A DNA stretch of 64,000 bases from the NCBI RefSeq assembly GCF_003946335.1, contig NZ_RHNX01000007.1:37374-101373 (forward strand), written 5' to 3'. Source of the stretch: Levilactobacillus fujinensis. GTDB taxonomy: Bacteria; Bacillota; Bacilli; Lactobacillales; Lactobacillaceae. The position numbers and the translations under genes are program-made. The notes beneath the pieces were generated by a model, which was given only the letters and a program-made list of their open reading frames with translations, was not told the origin of the DNA and searched no databases. Every line of letters starts with the position of its first letter. Positions within the stretch are counted from its first letter, which is position 1. Positions 41,322 to 50,737 of the stretch are shown here, piece by piece.

Positions 41322-42443
41322 ATGGCAAGCTATCAAAAGCGCGGTAAAACATGGACTGCAAGAATCAGCTACACTGATCAAATGACCGGTGAGCGTAAGT
41401 ACCAAACTAAGTCCGGTTTTCTGCGGAAAACTCAAGCCGAAGAATGGGCCATATCGATCGAACAGACTAAGTTCAACGAATCTATCGGCAAGGCCACCAC
41501 AAGAGAAACGTTCGCCGATTACTTTGAGAAATGGTTCACCACCTACAAGCTTCCACACGTTGAAGAACAAACTCTTAACCACTACAAATATACACATGGC
41601 ATCATCAAGGGGTATTTTAAAGAGCTCCGCTTGAATCTGGTAACGCGAGAATACTACCAGACCTTTCTAAATGACTTTGGCAAAACTCATGCCATCGCTA
41701 GCTCCCGAAAAGTAGCGATGGAGATACGCTCCTGCGTTCGAGACGCTGTCGCTGATGGTGCAATCGCACGGGACTTCACGCGTCGGGTCGTAGTCACCGG
41801 ACACGAAGCCATGGATGAATCGCTGAAGTATCTCGACGGTGAAGATATGCATAAACTTATAGATGACCTAAGCGCAACCATCGATGCACGTCGGTCAAGC
41901 CGCGTCATGGCGCTATTGGCACTATATACAGGCGCCAGGTTTGGTGAGATTGCAGGTCTGACCTGGGATAATGTGGACGAAGCGAATGGTACCATCAACA
42001 TCAAGCGTTCTTGGAACACTTTAGACAACGATGGGTTTAAGGCTACTAAGAACAAGCAATCAGTTCGAAACATAGCCGTTAATCAAGAAGTATTCGACTT
42101 TCTGCATCAACTTCATAGGTCACAAGACTTCCTTGATAAAGAGAACCCATTCAATCTAGTTTTCCTCGGTCAAGGCACTACACCACCGAGCAGTACCGCC
42201 GCAAATAACATGCTTAAACGCACGCTAGAGCACATTGGAGCCAAGCACATAACCTTTCACGGGTTACGCCATACACATGCCTCTTACTTAATTTATAAGG
42301 GGCTAACGCTATACTATGTCTCCGAGAGACTAGGCCATGCAAATTTCAACGTCACGCTTAGAGTCTATTCACACATGATCCATGAGATGAAAGACGAACA
42401 AAATAAGAAATTACTCAGCGTTCTCGACGGTTTTAGAGGGTAA
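41322..42443 (+). CDS. Phage integrase, tyrosine recombinase
   Basis: 373 residues. The N-terminal arm-binding domain starts MASYQKRGKTWTARISYTD. Catalytic residues are ARF in LYTGARFGEIAGLTW, HxxR in HGLRHTHASYLIYKG, the following RLGHANFNVTLRVYSHM (His and the Tyr nucleophile). It integrates and excises the prophage at an att site that I could not define. The start is preceded by AAGGAGATAATTAA. The gene is transcribed toward the right end of the prophage, as usual. Confidence 0.95.
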   Translation: MASYQKRGKTWTARISYTDQMTGERKYQTKSGFLRKTQAEEWAISIEQTKFNESIGKATTRETFADYFEKWFTTYKLPHVEEQTLNHYKYTHGIIKGYFKELRLNLVTREYYQTFLNDFGKTHAIASSRKVAMEIRSCVRDAVADGAIARDFTRRVVVTGHEAMDESLKYLDGEDMHKLIDDLSATIDARRSSRVMALLALYTGARFGEIAGLTWDNVDEANGTINIKRSWNTLDNDGFKATKNKQSVRNIAVNQEVFDFLHQLHRSQDFLDKENPFNLVFLGQGTTPPSSTAANNMLKRTLEHIGAKHITFHGLRHTHASYLIYKGLTLYYVSERLGHANFNVTLRVYSHMIHEMKDEQNKKLLSVLDGFRG

Positions 42444-42547
42444 CAAATCGCGCTCATCGGATTTTAGATCCCTGCCTAACCCACTGGTATCACGATTAGT
42501 GAGCTAAGCGTTTAATTCCTGCTCGGGGCATCATGAATAACTGATAT

Positions 42548-42581
42548 AGGAACTTCGCAATTGCGAGGTTCCTATTTTTTT
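42548..42581 (+). terminator. Terminator after the integrase
   Basis: AGGAACTTCGCAA and TTGCGAGGTTCCT form a near-perfect hairpin followed by ATTTTTTTT. It lies about 105 bases after the integrase stop and probably near the right prophage/chromosome boundary. Confidence 0.8.
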
Positions 42582-43430
42582 ACATTCAGCATTCATTACT
42601 TCCACTTTGACCGTTAAATCGTTTCATACCCCATTTTTTCCAACCTTATATTAAAAAATACCGCTACGGCTTTTCACAATCAGCATTGTTCCCTCACGGA
42701 TGGAAAATTGCTCATATCTCACCTGTTTTTCCGCACACTATTCATTGGCTGGCTAGCCCTCCCACACTGGGAGATTCTTAAACCTGATAAGTCATTTATC
42801 TCACTCGGTTTATTGTTTCTATACAGTTTTCATGTTTTACTAACCAATATTAACTTGCCCTTCGTAAATGAATCCTGAAGGAACAGCGTTTTACAGCGTA
42901 TGCCACTAGCAAATGGCTTTTTCTTTTGCAACAAATTTGCTATACTATTGTTTAATTGTTCGCAATTAGTTGTCGTCTTTACTTATCGCTCGATATTTAA
43001 TGCTGCTGACCATTTAAACTATTCTCAGTTGTGCTCTGGTTAATTTGATCTCAATTCACCGGTGCCTTTTACACTATCAATTTTGATAAGCTTAGCTGTA
43101 ACCCCTGTTGTTACGGTGCTCATTCGTTATTTTAACGAGCTAATTACCTTATTCTTTTGATTAATTGGCTAAAACGAAAAAACTTTTTCTTCAATATCAG
43201 AGGTCTCCAAAACCCTTACACCCCCTGCACAGATTCAGCTTAGCCAGATATCAAATTAATGCACAAAAGACTTGTTTTATCAATAATCATTGAAGTTACC
43301 TATCGACATGCTATATAATTATTCTAATGTTACGTTAGTGTGATGGTGTGTGTGACTTACAAAATTGCTTTATAAATCGCCTGACTTTAAGCAAAGCAAT
43401 AAAGTAATTTTACTTGCTATCAGCAATTTA
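42582..43430. other. Intergenic region between prophage and OhrR gene, no clear gene
   Basis: About 850 bp. Between 42690 and 42878 a plus-strand frame without Met reads FIGWLALPHWEILKPDKSF and LGLLFLYSFHVLLTNINLPF, a hydrophobic stretch that could be a decayed membrane gene. There are also short inverted repeats. I cannot define attR here. Confidence 0.35.
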
Positions 43431-43442
43431 ATTGTATACAAT
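43431..43442. promoter_or_regulatory. OhrR operator
   Basis: ATTGTATACAAT is a perfect 12-bp palindrome in a context CAATTTAATTGTATACAAT that closely matches OhrR operators of Bacillus. It lies 33 bases before the regulator ATG, so autoregulation is likely. Confidence 0.75.
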
Positions 43443-43475
43443 ACTCTGGAAAGTAACCGAAAGGAGGCCTGTGCC

Positions 43476-43955
43476 ATGCCCAAAGTTTCTCCTGTCTTGC
43501 TAGATGAACAACTTTGCTTCTCAATTTACTCTGCTAGCAAGAAATTCAATCATTTTTACCAAAGTGCCTTGGCGCCCTTTGGCCTAACTTATCCGCAATA
43601 TATTGCGATGCTGGTTTTATGGGAGGACGCGCCCTTGACCGTCCATCAACTTGGTGACCGCCTCGAGCTTGACAGTGGGACGTTAACGCCCCTACTGAAA
43701 CGCTTAGAAAAACAGGGCTGGGTCACTCGGGTTCGTAGCCGAACCGATGAGCGTCAAGTCCTCATTCACTTAACCGATATGGCCACTACCAAGCGTGATG
43801 AAGTTTATCAACGCATCGGCCAATGTCAAACCTTGTTGGGAATGACAAATAAAGAGATTGATTCCATGATGACTGAACTAGTCACCGTTAAGGAACAACT
43901 TGACAATGTCAGCAACCAGCGCTTAATTCCAAAAAAGGTTGACGATCTCGTCTAA
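43476..43955 (+). CDS. ohrR: MarR-family regulator, OhrR-like peroxide sensor
   Basis: 159 residues from ATG at 43476 (AAAGGAGG upstream; a 37-codon extension is out of place over the operator). The reactive Cys is near residue 14 ([15 protein letters not shown]), the position of the sensing cysteine in OhrR. The winged helix has [20 protein letters not shown] and [19 protein letters not shown], diagnostic of this subfamily. OhrR represses organic hydroperoxide resistance genes and releases DNA on Cys oxidation. An ohr gene is not adjacent; the downstream esterase could be a target but that is speculative. Confidence 0.87.
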   Translation: MPKVSPVLLDEQLCFSIYSASKKFNHFYQSALAPFGLTYPQYIAMLVLWEDAPLTVHQLGDRLELDSGTLTPLLKRLEKQGWVTRVRSRTDERQVLIHLTDMATTKRDEVYQRIGQCQTLLGMTNKEIDSMMTELVTVKEQLDNVSNQRLIPKKVDDLV

Positions 43956-43998
43956 AAAAACTAGCAACTTCACCATTTCGTGAGGTTGCTAGTTTTTT
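43954..43998. terminator. Bidirectional terminator
   Basis: AACTAGCAACTTCAC and GTGAGGTTGCTAGTT form a long stem with A-run before and T-run after. It ends the OhrR gene. Confidence 0.85.
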
Positions 43999-44082
43999 GT
44001 CCTTTATTAGCTATATAATTATCTTAATGTGTAAATAAGATGCCCATTTTCTAGGCATCATCTACCGAAAGAAGGTTCCCCG

Positions 44083-44937
44083 ATGTCACTTTTATCACAA
44101 GCCCGCAAGCTACGACAAGAAGCCGCTGCTAACCACCAGCCAGCACCCCTGTTAGCCGTTGACCGAGAAGAAACCCTCATCATTCCAACGTCTGCAGGAG
44201 AGGTTCCCGTGTATGTTCACTGGCCACTTATGCCTGCCCATCACATGATCATCAACTTTCACGGTAGCGAATTTATTTTCCCCCACAACGACTGGGACCG
44301 TTTATTCTGTCAAAAGCTCAGTTACCGGACACACGCCGCCATTTTTGATGTCGACTATCCGTTAGCACCAGAGCACCCCTTTCCGCAACCCTTGGAGGCT
44401 AGCTACACTGTAGTTGAAGAGCTCCATCAACGTTTTCCACACTTTAAAGCACCCACACTGATTGGCCACAGCACTGGCGGTAACTTAATTATTGGGACGC
44501 AACTCTTAGCTTTACGCCGGCAAACGGACCTTGCCCAACGTCTGATTCTCGATTATCCCGTCCTAGACTTGGATACGTCCCCAGAAGAAAAGCCGTTTCC
44601 AGATGGCGCTACTAACGTCATTCCATTGGAAACAGCTCAGCTATTCAATCGTTTTTATCGGCAAAATCAGGTTCCTGGTAACCCCTTAATTTCACCAACA
44701 CATGCCAGTACAGACGACTTACGTGAATTTCCAGCCACGAGTATTTTAACGGCTGACCACGATACGCTGCTGACTGAGGCCGAAGCCTTTGGTCAACAGC
44801 TCATCAACGTCGGCACTCAGGTCACTTGTCGGCGCTATACTGACTCCCGCCACGGATTTACCGTTAACGAAAATGGAGCCTATCAGCAGGCCCTCAATGA
44901 TATGACGCGTACTATTTTGGCTGACTGGCACGACTAA
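44083..44937 (+). CDS. Alpha/beta hydrolase, HSL-type esterase
   Basis: 284 residues. INFHGSEF is the HGG/HGS oxyanion-hole motif, DYPLAPEHPFPQPL the following conserved stretch, and IGHSTGGNL the nucleophile elbow (GxSxGG). Candidate Asp is in ILTADHDTLLTEA and His in DSRHGFTVN. This is the Abhydrolase_3 (HSL) family; substrate unknown, probably small acyl esters. RBS AAGAAGG precedes the ATG. Confidence 0.9.
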   Translation: MSLLSQARKLRQEAAANHQPAPLLAVDREETLIIPTSAGEVPVYVHWPLMPAHHMIINFHGSEFIFPHNDWDRLFCQKLSYRTHAAIFDVDYPLAPEHPFPQPLEASYTVVEELHQRFPHFKAPTLIGHSTGGNLIIGTQLLALRRQTDLAQRLILDYPVLDLDTSPEEKPFPDGATNVIPLETAQLFNRFYRQNQVPGNPLISPTHASTDDLREFPATSILTADHDTLLTEAEAFGQQLINVGTQVTCRRYTDSRHGFTVNENGAYQQALNDMTRTILADWHD

Positions 44938-44938
44938 G

Positions 44939-45619
44939 CTAATGGCGTATGAGAATCAGCATTTCCCCTATCGCAATTAAGTTGTTAAAACCATGCAGAA
45001 TGATCGTACTCTGCAGCTTTCCGGTCCGCTTATAAATGTAGGCAAATGTCCCGCCCATGATGGCGTAGAGCAACCAACTGATAATGTTATCGCTCATATG
45101 GACCAGCGAGAAGACCACGCCACTGGCAATGACCGGAACCCAAAACCATTTGGCCGGAAAACAGCCATCGATGAGCAGGCCACGAAACGTGAGCTCTTCC
45201 AGAAACGGCGATGCAAATACTGCCGTTAGACTTAGCATGACCAATGTTAGTGAGCTCCGCCCCATCAACTGTTGCAGTGCATCGTTGTTAGCCGTACTCG
45301 TTTCACCGTAAAAGATGTGATTGGCTAAGCCTAAAATAATTTCGCTGATAATGATGAATCCGTACCCCTTGACCATCAGCCACCAATCATTGTAGGTCAA
45401 GCGTTGCCAACCCTTATGCACACGGTGGTAACCCCAGAAGCCAACGGCAATGGCGGCCACAAATCCTAGTAAGTAAAGTCCTGCCCACATAAGTTGATGG
45501 GCTAGGGTCCCACCTTTGATATAAACCAGGGGCACTTGGACGACGCTGGTCACAATCAGCATTAGAATAAGCCAGAGCCACCCAAATGCACCCCCCACCT
45601 TAACTTTTCCTTGCATCAA
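44939..45619 (-). CDS. CPBP-family intramembrane metalloprotease
   Basis: 226 residues with about six membrane helices. FLEELTFRGLLID is the EExxxR motif, SLVHMSDN supplies one His and LHGFNNLIAIG the last (HxxxN/D). This is the Abi/CPBP fold, in lactobacilli often linked to bacteriocin self-immunity or peptide maturation. No bacteriocin gene is adjacent, so the role is unknown. It converges with the esterase gene. Confidence 0.88.
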   Translation of the reverse strand: MMQGKVKVGGAFGWLWLILMLIVTSVVQVPLVYIKGGTLAHQLMWAGLYLLGFVAAIAVGFWGYHRVHKGWQRLTYNDWWLMVKGYGFIIISEIILGLANHIFYGETSTANNDALQQLMGRSSLTLVMLSLTAVFASPFLEELTFRGLLIDGCFPAKWFWVPVIASGVVFSLVHMSDNIISWLLYAIMGGTFAYIYKRTGKLQSTIILHGFNNLIAIGEMLILIRH

Positions 45620-45773
45620 TACATCTTCCTTTCACTATGTAACCTCGGTTAACTAACTGTTAGAGCCCTGAAAAATGCCACAAAATGTTACTTTATAAAA
45701 GTTAGTTTCAATAGTTTTATAAAATATTTATTTTTTAATAGCATTTTTTATCATTATGCGGTACTATATGGTT

Positions 45774-45942
45774 GCGGGCAAGTTTGAACCAACGTTCAAC
45801 TTGTGCGTGAGGCTTCTGTCCTCATTCAACAGACAGATTTCATTTTACTCCCCCAAAGTAGATGAAATTTTTACAACATAATCCCCCAATTATGTTGTAA
45901 CCTTACTCTTTGGCCATTGCGACTTATCGTAATGGCTTTTTT
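45774..45942 (+). ncRNA. Candidate small RNA with two hairpins displaying identical C-rich loops
   Basis: A ~168-nt intergenic segment folds as: hairpin CAAGTTTGAAC/GTTCAACTTG (45779-45803), TGAGG/CCTCA (45808-45824), ATTTCAT...ACT/AGT...ATGAAAT with loop CCCCCAA (45837-45868), and a perfect 12-bp TTACAACATAAT/ATTATGTTGTAA with loop CCCCCA (45871-45900), ending in the terminator at 45913-45942. A -10-like TACTAT lies at 45762-45767. Single-stranded C-rich loops are used by Gram-positive regulatory RNAs to cover the GGGGG of Shine-Dalgarno sequences. No protein is encoded here. Confidence 0.6.
45913..45942 (+). terminator. Terminator of the candidate small RNA
   Basis: GCCATTGCGA/TCGTAATGGC (one G-U) around CTTA, followed by TTTTTT. 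Strong intrinsic terminator on the plus strand. Confidence 0.85.
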
Positions 45943-46096
45943 ATTTGTCCTTTTTTTATTAAGCAGGTTTAAAAATTAAACAGGTTGTTCTTGCGACAGT
46001 TGGAATTGTCATCCCTAAATTAGTGGTAATGTCCGCACTTCAGCTCCGATTGTACATGTCAATTTCAAGCGCTGAATTCCAGGTGGTTGCTAAGGT

Positions 46097-46279
46097 TTAA
46101 ACCCAACCCACCAACGTCGCTAGCGGTATGATCTCTGCTACCTCAGAGACATCCAAGTAAGCCCGAAGGTCGACACTTGGCTGGTATTGTAGAGACTTAA
46201 AAATGTATTCATCCCGTTCCAACTCATATCTGCCGGCCGGTAAAGCAATGGTTGGACAACGTTGCCAAATTTTTACCAT
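46097..46279 (-). CDS. Small hypothetical protein, doubtful
   Basis: 60 residues: MVKIWQRCPTIALPAGRYEL, then ERDEYIFKSLQYQPSVDLRA. No ribosome binding site precedes the ATG and no family is recognised. It may be a fragment of a decayed gene. Confidence 0.3.
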   Translation of the reverse strand: MVKIWQRCPTIALPAGRYELERDEYIFKSLQYQPSVDLRAYLDVSEVAEIIPLATLVGWV

Positions 46280-46311
46280 TCAATTTTGAAACTAATTTTC
46301 ACTTTTAATCT

Positions 46312-46518
46312 CTAATCATCGTCATCATCCGCAAAACCTGTCTTCGGCCACAGTAGCCAAAAAATCCCCAGGTTTAATCCCGTTGCAATAGCAAATCCCG
46401 CAAATCCGACCAGCCACTTCAACCACCCCGTCAGTGACAACGCTAACAGCAGCCATAGCGTTCCGCCAATCAGGATTCCCGTCATGATCGTCATCAAAAT
46501 AAGTGCCACACTCTTCAT
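46312..46518 (-). CDS. Small two-helix membrane protein
   Basis: About 68 residues from ATG at 46518, with GGAGCGAGG upstream; an earlier in-frame ATG is nine codons further. Two hydrophobic helices (VALILMTIMTGILIGGTLWL and a second to LGIFWLLW) and an acidic end (ADDDDD). Function unknown. Confidence 0.65.
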   Translation of the reverse strand: MKSVALILMTIMTGILIGGTLWLLLALSLTGWLKWLVGFAGFAIATGLNLGIFWLLWPKTGFADDDDD

Positions 46519-46610
46519 CCGCCTCGCTCCTTCATCCCATCTCATTGTTCAAATCTTACCACGTTTACCGGGTAATTTCGAAGTTAATCTTCTCAAGTGG
46601 TGCTTTCACA

Positions 46611-46628
46611 ATTGGAAACGGTTACAAT
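46611..46628. promoter_or_regulatory. cre-like CcpA box upstream of the dehydrogenase
   Basis: ATTGGAAACGGTTACAAT, a good catabolite-responsive element, 39 bases before the start codon. Catabolite control of the gene is likely. Confidence 0.6.
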
Positions 46629-46666
46629 GAAAGTGTAAATTGAATTCTACTGAAGGAGTGACATAC

Positions 46667-47626
46667 ATGACCAGTGTTTTAGTAACTGCCCCCATCCCCC
46701 AATCCGCCTTGGACATCTTAACGCAGGCGGGTCTCGACGTTGCAAGTTATTCCGGTGATGGTTTGATCACCAAAGAAGACCTGCTCCAACGAATTGTCGG
46801 TAAGGATTATCTCATTACACCATTATCTACCCAAGTCGACTGTGACGTCATCGATGCGGATCCAAATTTAAAATTAATTGCCAATTACGGTGCCGGCTTC
46901 AACAATATTGATGCCGATTATGCCCGTTCTAAAGGCATTCCAGTCACCAATACCCCAAAGGTTTCAACTACCTCGACCGCTGAAGTCACAACCGGCCTCA
47001 TCATTACCCTCGCTCACCGGATGGTCGAAGGCGACCGTCTCATGCGGACCAAGGGCTTTGCTGGCTGGTCACCCCTCTTTTTCTTGGGTCATGAGCTTGC
47101 GGGTAAAACGTTAGGAATCGTTGGTATGGGCCAAATTGGACAGGCCGTTGCTAAGCGGATGGCCGCCTTTGACATGAAGGTCGTCTATACCCAACGACAT
47201 CCCCTACCAGCTGCCACCGAAGCCAGTCTCAACGCCACGTATGCGACATTAGCTGAGGTCATTGAAAAGAGTGACGTGTTGACACTGCACTGTCCATTAA
47301 ACGATCACACACATCATTTACTCGGCGCCGCCGAATTCGCTGCAATGAAGAACTCCGCTTATTTGATCAATGCTGCACGGGGACCCGTCATTGACGAGGC
47401 CGCCCTCCTAGACGCCTTGAAATCTGGCCAGTTAGCCGGTGCTGCACTTGACGTCTATGAAGCAGAACCCAACGTTGACGATGGATTCAAAGCCCTCGAC
47501 AACGTTATTCTGACGCCACACGTTGGCAACGCGACCGTCGAAGCCAGAGATGCTATGGCTGCTATCGTGGCTAATAACGCCGTTGAGGTCGACCAAGGTG
47601 CTGACCCCCTGTACATCGTCAACTAG
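46667..47626 (+). CDS. D-isomer-specific 2-hydroxyacid dehydrogenase
   Basis: 319 residues from ATG at 46667 (GAAGGAG upstream). NAD-binding GxGxxG: LGIVGMGQIGQAVAKRM. Catalytic Arg in LINAARGPVIDE, Glu in VYEAEPNVDDG, His in LTPHVGNAT. Family members reduce 2-oxoacids such as glyoxylate, hydroxypyruvate or branched oxoacids; the substrate cannot be read. A cre box precedes it. Confidence 0.92.
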   Translation: MTSVLVTAPIPQSALDILTQAGLDVASYSGDGLITKEDLLQRIVGKDYLITPLSTQVDCDVIDADPNLKLIANYGAGFNNIDADYARSKGIPVTNTPKVSTTSTAEVTTGLIITLAHRMVEGDRLMRTKGFAGWSPLFFLGHELAGKTLGIVGMGQIGQAVAKRMAAFDMKVVYTQRHPLPAATEASLNATYATLAEVIEKSDVLTLHCPLNDHTHHLLGAAEFAAMKNSAYLINAARGPVIDEAALLDALKSGQLAGAALDVYEAEPNVDDGFKALDNVILTPHVGNATVEARDAMAAIVANNAVEVDQGADPLYIVN

Positions 47627-47653
47627 CATCCCTTAACCTAAAACTATTACGTT

Positions 47654-47687
47654 AAATCCCGGAACGACTTACTGTCCGGGATTTTTT
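47654..47687 (+). terminator. Terminator after the dehydrogenase
   Basis: AAATCCCGG/CCGGGATTT stem followed by TTTTTT. Confidence 0.8.
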
Positions 47688-47820
47688 ATTTGTATCGTTC
47701 CAGCCCCTATTTAGTTGCCAAGATACAGGAGCTTTAAATTACCTAAAGGTTAGCTGATTAATTTTTCCTAACCGTTAATTTTCAGAAAAGCACGGAACAC
47801 CCCAACCGTCCAGCTCCAGT

Positions 47821-47834
47821 TGTAAGCGTTTTCG
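47821..47834. promoter_or_regulatory. cre box 1 upstream of the GH65 operon
   Basis: TGTAAGCGTTTTCG, matching the TGNAANCGNTNNCA CcpA consensus at all but the final positions, about 175 bases before the start. Confidence 0.65.
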
Positions 47835-47857
47835 TGCAACTAACGTTCAGTTAACAA

Positions 47858-47903
47858 TTGCAACCGATTGCAATTGCGTCGTGTAGGCATTATGTGCTAT
47901 CAT
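47858..47903 (+). promoter_or_regulatory. cre box 2 and promoter of the GH65 operon
   Basis: TTGCAACCGATTGCAA (47858-47873), a cre palindrome, abuts a promoter TTGCGT (47874-47879), 18-base spacer, TATCAT (47898-47903). CcpA binding here would block RNA polymerase, giving glucose repression. Confidence 0.6.
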
Positions 47904-48010
47904 GAGTTCAGCAATTTTAAAGGGAAATAATTGCTAATTGGTTGCTGCTCGCCTAAGATTGAAAGTGAAGGAATACGCTAATCACTAGCAGGAAGGAAGC
48001 AGATTCGAGT

Positions 48011-50725
48011 TTGAAAATCATTACACTTCACGTTTTAGACGATTCACTAGAGGTCAGTTATCATCCAAATGGCCAGCCGACCCAGAGGCAATTTATCATC
48101 GCTTATAATCCCGAGCAAACCATTGGAGAAAATCTGGAAAACTTGCGTTTAAAGCTAGCTGGCTTGGACGTCGACGCCGCCGTGGTCGATAATGCCCTGA
48201 GCTATCCGTTCTCAGATACCATCGTCGGGATCAATCACCAGCGCATTGATATTGGCTTAGCCATCGCCAACATGCTCAATATTCCTGTCGTTAGCCAGCA
48301 AGCCATTGCGGATCACGGCTTGGAACACGCGCTGGCTGTTAAGCGCGACTATCTGTCTTGGCACCTTGATTATTACGGCCAGTACCAAGGCAAACGGAAT
48401 TACGGGCAAGAAGCCATGTTGACAGTTGGTAACGGTTTCTTTGGTCTCCGGGGTGCCTATACCGAAGCGCATGCCGATACCGACAACTATCCTGGCATGT
48501 ATACTGCGGGTCTTTACGACCAACTGACAACAAATTTAAACGGTCGGCAAGTCACCAACGAAGATCTCATCAACTTACCCAACGCTCAGGCTCTTTCTTT
48601 TGGCGTCGATCATCAGAATCCGTTTCAGATCAAAGCTGCAGATATTCAAGATATTTATCGCAGCCTGGACCTGCACACCGGGACGTTGACCACGACCATG
48701 CTCGTCCAGCTTTCAACGGGTCACGCTCTCCGGATTCAAACCACGAAACTGGCTAACTTCAAGGATTGGCATCGCCTCGCTATTCGCTATCAAATCACCC
48801 CGCTCAACTTTTCGGGCAGTCTGCAGGTCTACTCGGCCATTGACGGCAGCGTCGTCAATGGCAACGTTGCGCGGTATAGTGCCTTTGATCAACGGCATAT
48901 CCGGGTTACAGGAACCAGTCAACAACCCGACAGTATCTTTCTCGAAGGTCAGACGCGGTCCTCGGCCGTCAATTTTGTCATGGGGTCACACCTGACCGGG
49001 CCAGGAGAAGCGTTACAGACGCCGAATGCTAACCGGCCTAACGCCGAGCAACAGGTTCGTCAAATGCGGTCCGTTGACGTGCACCCCCGTCACACCTATA
49101 CCTTTGAGAAAAATGTCGTACTCTTCACTGATCGCGAAACGACCGGCGACTTACTCCCAACTGCAACGCAAGAACTTAGTCAAGCTAGTTTTGAGGACAC
49201 ACTGACCAGCAGTACCACCTACTGGCAACACCGATGGACGGATGCCGATATTCAAATCACTGGTGACATGACCTCACAGAAACTGACGCGGGTCAACCTT
49301 TACCACCTGTTCACGGCAACGCAAGCCATCGCTTCTGGCAAGATCGACGCCTCGGTCAACGCTCGTGGGCTAGATGGTGAAGCTTACCGGGGCCACGTTT
49401 TCTGGGATGAAATGTTCGACCTACCAATTTACGCACTCCACGATCCGAAGCTAGCGAGATCCCTGCTAATGTACCGTTACCGTCGACTCCCTGCGGCTAA
49501 AAAGAATGCACAGAAAGCCGGCTACGCGGGGGCGATGTTTCCTTGGCAGTCCGGTGAAGTTGGCGACGAGCAATCACAAGTCGTCCACCTGAATCCCCTG
49601 ACTAACACCTGGGATCCAGACTATTCCTCACTCCAACGTCACGTTTCATTAGCTATCGCCTACAACGTGATTATGTACTGCCGTATCACTGGCGACCAAG
49701 ACTTCATGGCAAAGTATGGATTAGAAATGGTGCAAGAAATTTCTAAATTCTGGCTAAGTAAAGCCCAGCTCGATCCGAGCGATCACCGCTATTCGATTGC
49801 CAAGGTCATGGGCCCAGATGAATTTCACGAAAACTATCCCAATGCGGACACCACTGGTCTCACCAATAACGCCTATACCAACCTCATGGTCACGTGGGTC
49901 TTCAACGAATTGACCGATATTCGACAACACTTAGACGCCGCAACCCTTAAGCAGGTAGATCACAAGACCACGGTTACGGCCCAAACGCTGAAACAGTTCA
50001 CCGACGTCAGTCATCACCTTAAACTCGACATCAATGATGAAACCATCCTCGGCCAGTTTGAAGGGTACTTCAAGTTACCACAACTTGATTTTCGTAAATA
50101 TCGACAAAAGTACGGCGATATTTCCCGGATGGACCGCATCTTAAAAGCTGAAGGTAAGACTCCTGATGCCTATCAGGTGGCCAAGCAAGCCGATGCCCTG
50201 ATGGCTTTCTACAATTTCGATGCACCAACGGTAATCGGTTTATTAAAACAACTGGGCTATCACTTTTCACAGGCAGCATTACTGAAAAATCTACAATTCT
50301 ATCTCGACCGTACCACTCATGGATCGACCCTCTCACGCATCGTCTACGCCGCACTCACGGCTATGGCGGGAAATATGGACCAATCCTGGCAACTCTTTTC
50401 TCAAGCGCTCTTTTCCGATTATTATGACATTCAAGGTGGCACGACCGCTGAGGGGATTCACCTCGGCGTCATGGGCGCCGTTACCTTGATGTCTACCCGG
50501 TATTACGCCGGTGTTGACGCGTTAGCCCCTGAGCTGACCGTCACTCCCCACTTGCCACAAGCTTGGCAAGCCATTCGTTTCAATCAGCTGCTGCGCGGTA
50601 CACGTTATACATTTGCCATCGACCATCACCAAGTCACGGTCACGGCCAATCACGCAGCAACCCTAAAAATTGGGCAACAACAGGTTTCATTAAAACCACA
50701 CGTTCCATCCACCATTACCTATTAA
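48011..50725 (+). CDS. GH65 glycoside phosphorylase with N-terminal extension (maltose/kojibiose/trehalose-type)
   Basis: 904 residues from TTG at 48011 (AGGAAGG 12 bases upstream). A GH65 core starts near residue 120 (QEAMLTVGNGFFGLRG) and contains the catalytic acid Glu604 in VMGPDEFHENYPNADT. GH65 enzymes phosphorolyse alpha-glucosides to beta-glucose-1-phosphate. The first ~110 residues (MKIITLHVLDDSLEVSYH) are beyond the normal ~750-residue maltose phosphorylase and resemble no domain I know. The neighbour is beta-phosphoglucomutase and cre boxes precede, so it is a catabolic operon. Specificity among maltose, kojibiose, nigerose and trehalose cannot be read. Confidence 0.92.
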   Translation: MKIITLHVLDDSLEVSYHPNGQPTQRQFIIAYNPEQTIGENLENLRLKLAGLDVDAAVVDNALSYPFSDTIVGINHQRIDIGLAIANMLNIPVVSQQAIADHGLEHALAVKRDYLSWHLDYYGQYQGKRNYGQEAMLTVGNGFFGLRGAYTEAHADTDNYPGMYTAGLYDQLTTNLNGRQVTNEDLINLPNAQALSFGVDHQNPFQIKAADIQDIYRSLDLHTGTLTTTMLVQLSTGHALRIQTTKLANFKDWHRLAIRYQITPLNFSGSLQVYSAIDGSVVNGNVARYSAFDQRHIRVTGTSQQPDSIFLEGQTRSSAVNFVMGSHLTGPGEALQTPNANRPNAEQQVRQMRSVDVHPRHTYTFEKNVVLFTDRETTGDLLPTATQELSQASFEDTLTSSTTYWQHRWTDADIQITGDMTSQKLTRVNLYHLFTATQAIASGKIDASVNARGLDGEAYRGHVFWDEMFDLPIYALHDPKLARSLLMYRYRRLPAAKKNAQKAGYAGAMFPWQSGEVGDEQSQVVHLNPLTNTWDPDYSSLQRHVSLAIAYNVIMYCRITGDQDFMAKYGLEMVQEISKFWLSKAQLDPSDHRYSIAKVMGPDEFHENYPNADTTGLTNNAYTNLMVTWVFNELTDIRQHLDAATLKQVDHKTTVTAQTLKQFTDVSHHLKLDINDETILGQFEGYFKLPQLDFRKYRQKYGDISRMDRILKAEGKTPDAYQVAKQADALMAFYNFDAPTVIGLLKQLGYHFSQAALLKNLQFYLDRTTHGSTLSRIVYAALTAMAGNMDQSWQLFSQALFSDYYDIQGGTTAEGIHLGVMGAVTLMSTRYYAGVDALAPELTVTPHLPQAWQAIRFNQLLRGTRYTFAIDHHQVTVTANHAATLKIGQQQVSLKPHVPSTITY

Positions 50726-50737
50726 GGAGTGTTTTAC

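Noticed and set aside
42444..42540. tRNA 3' end as attachment site after the integrase
   Set aside because: TTTAATTCC/GCTCGGGGCATCA does not form a T arm, and no matching core is present at the left end (1-131), so no att site is claimed.
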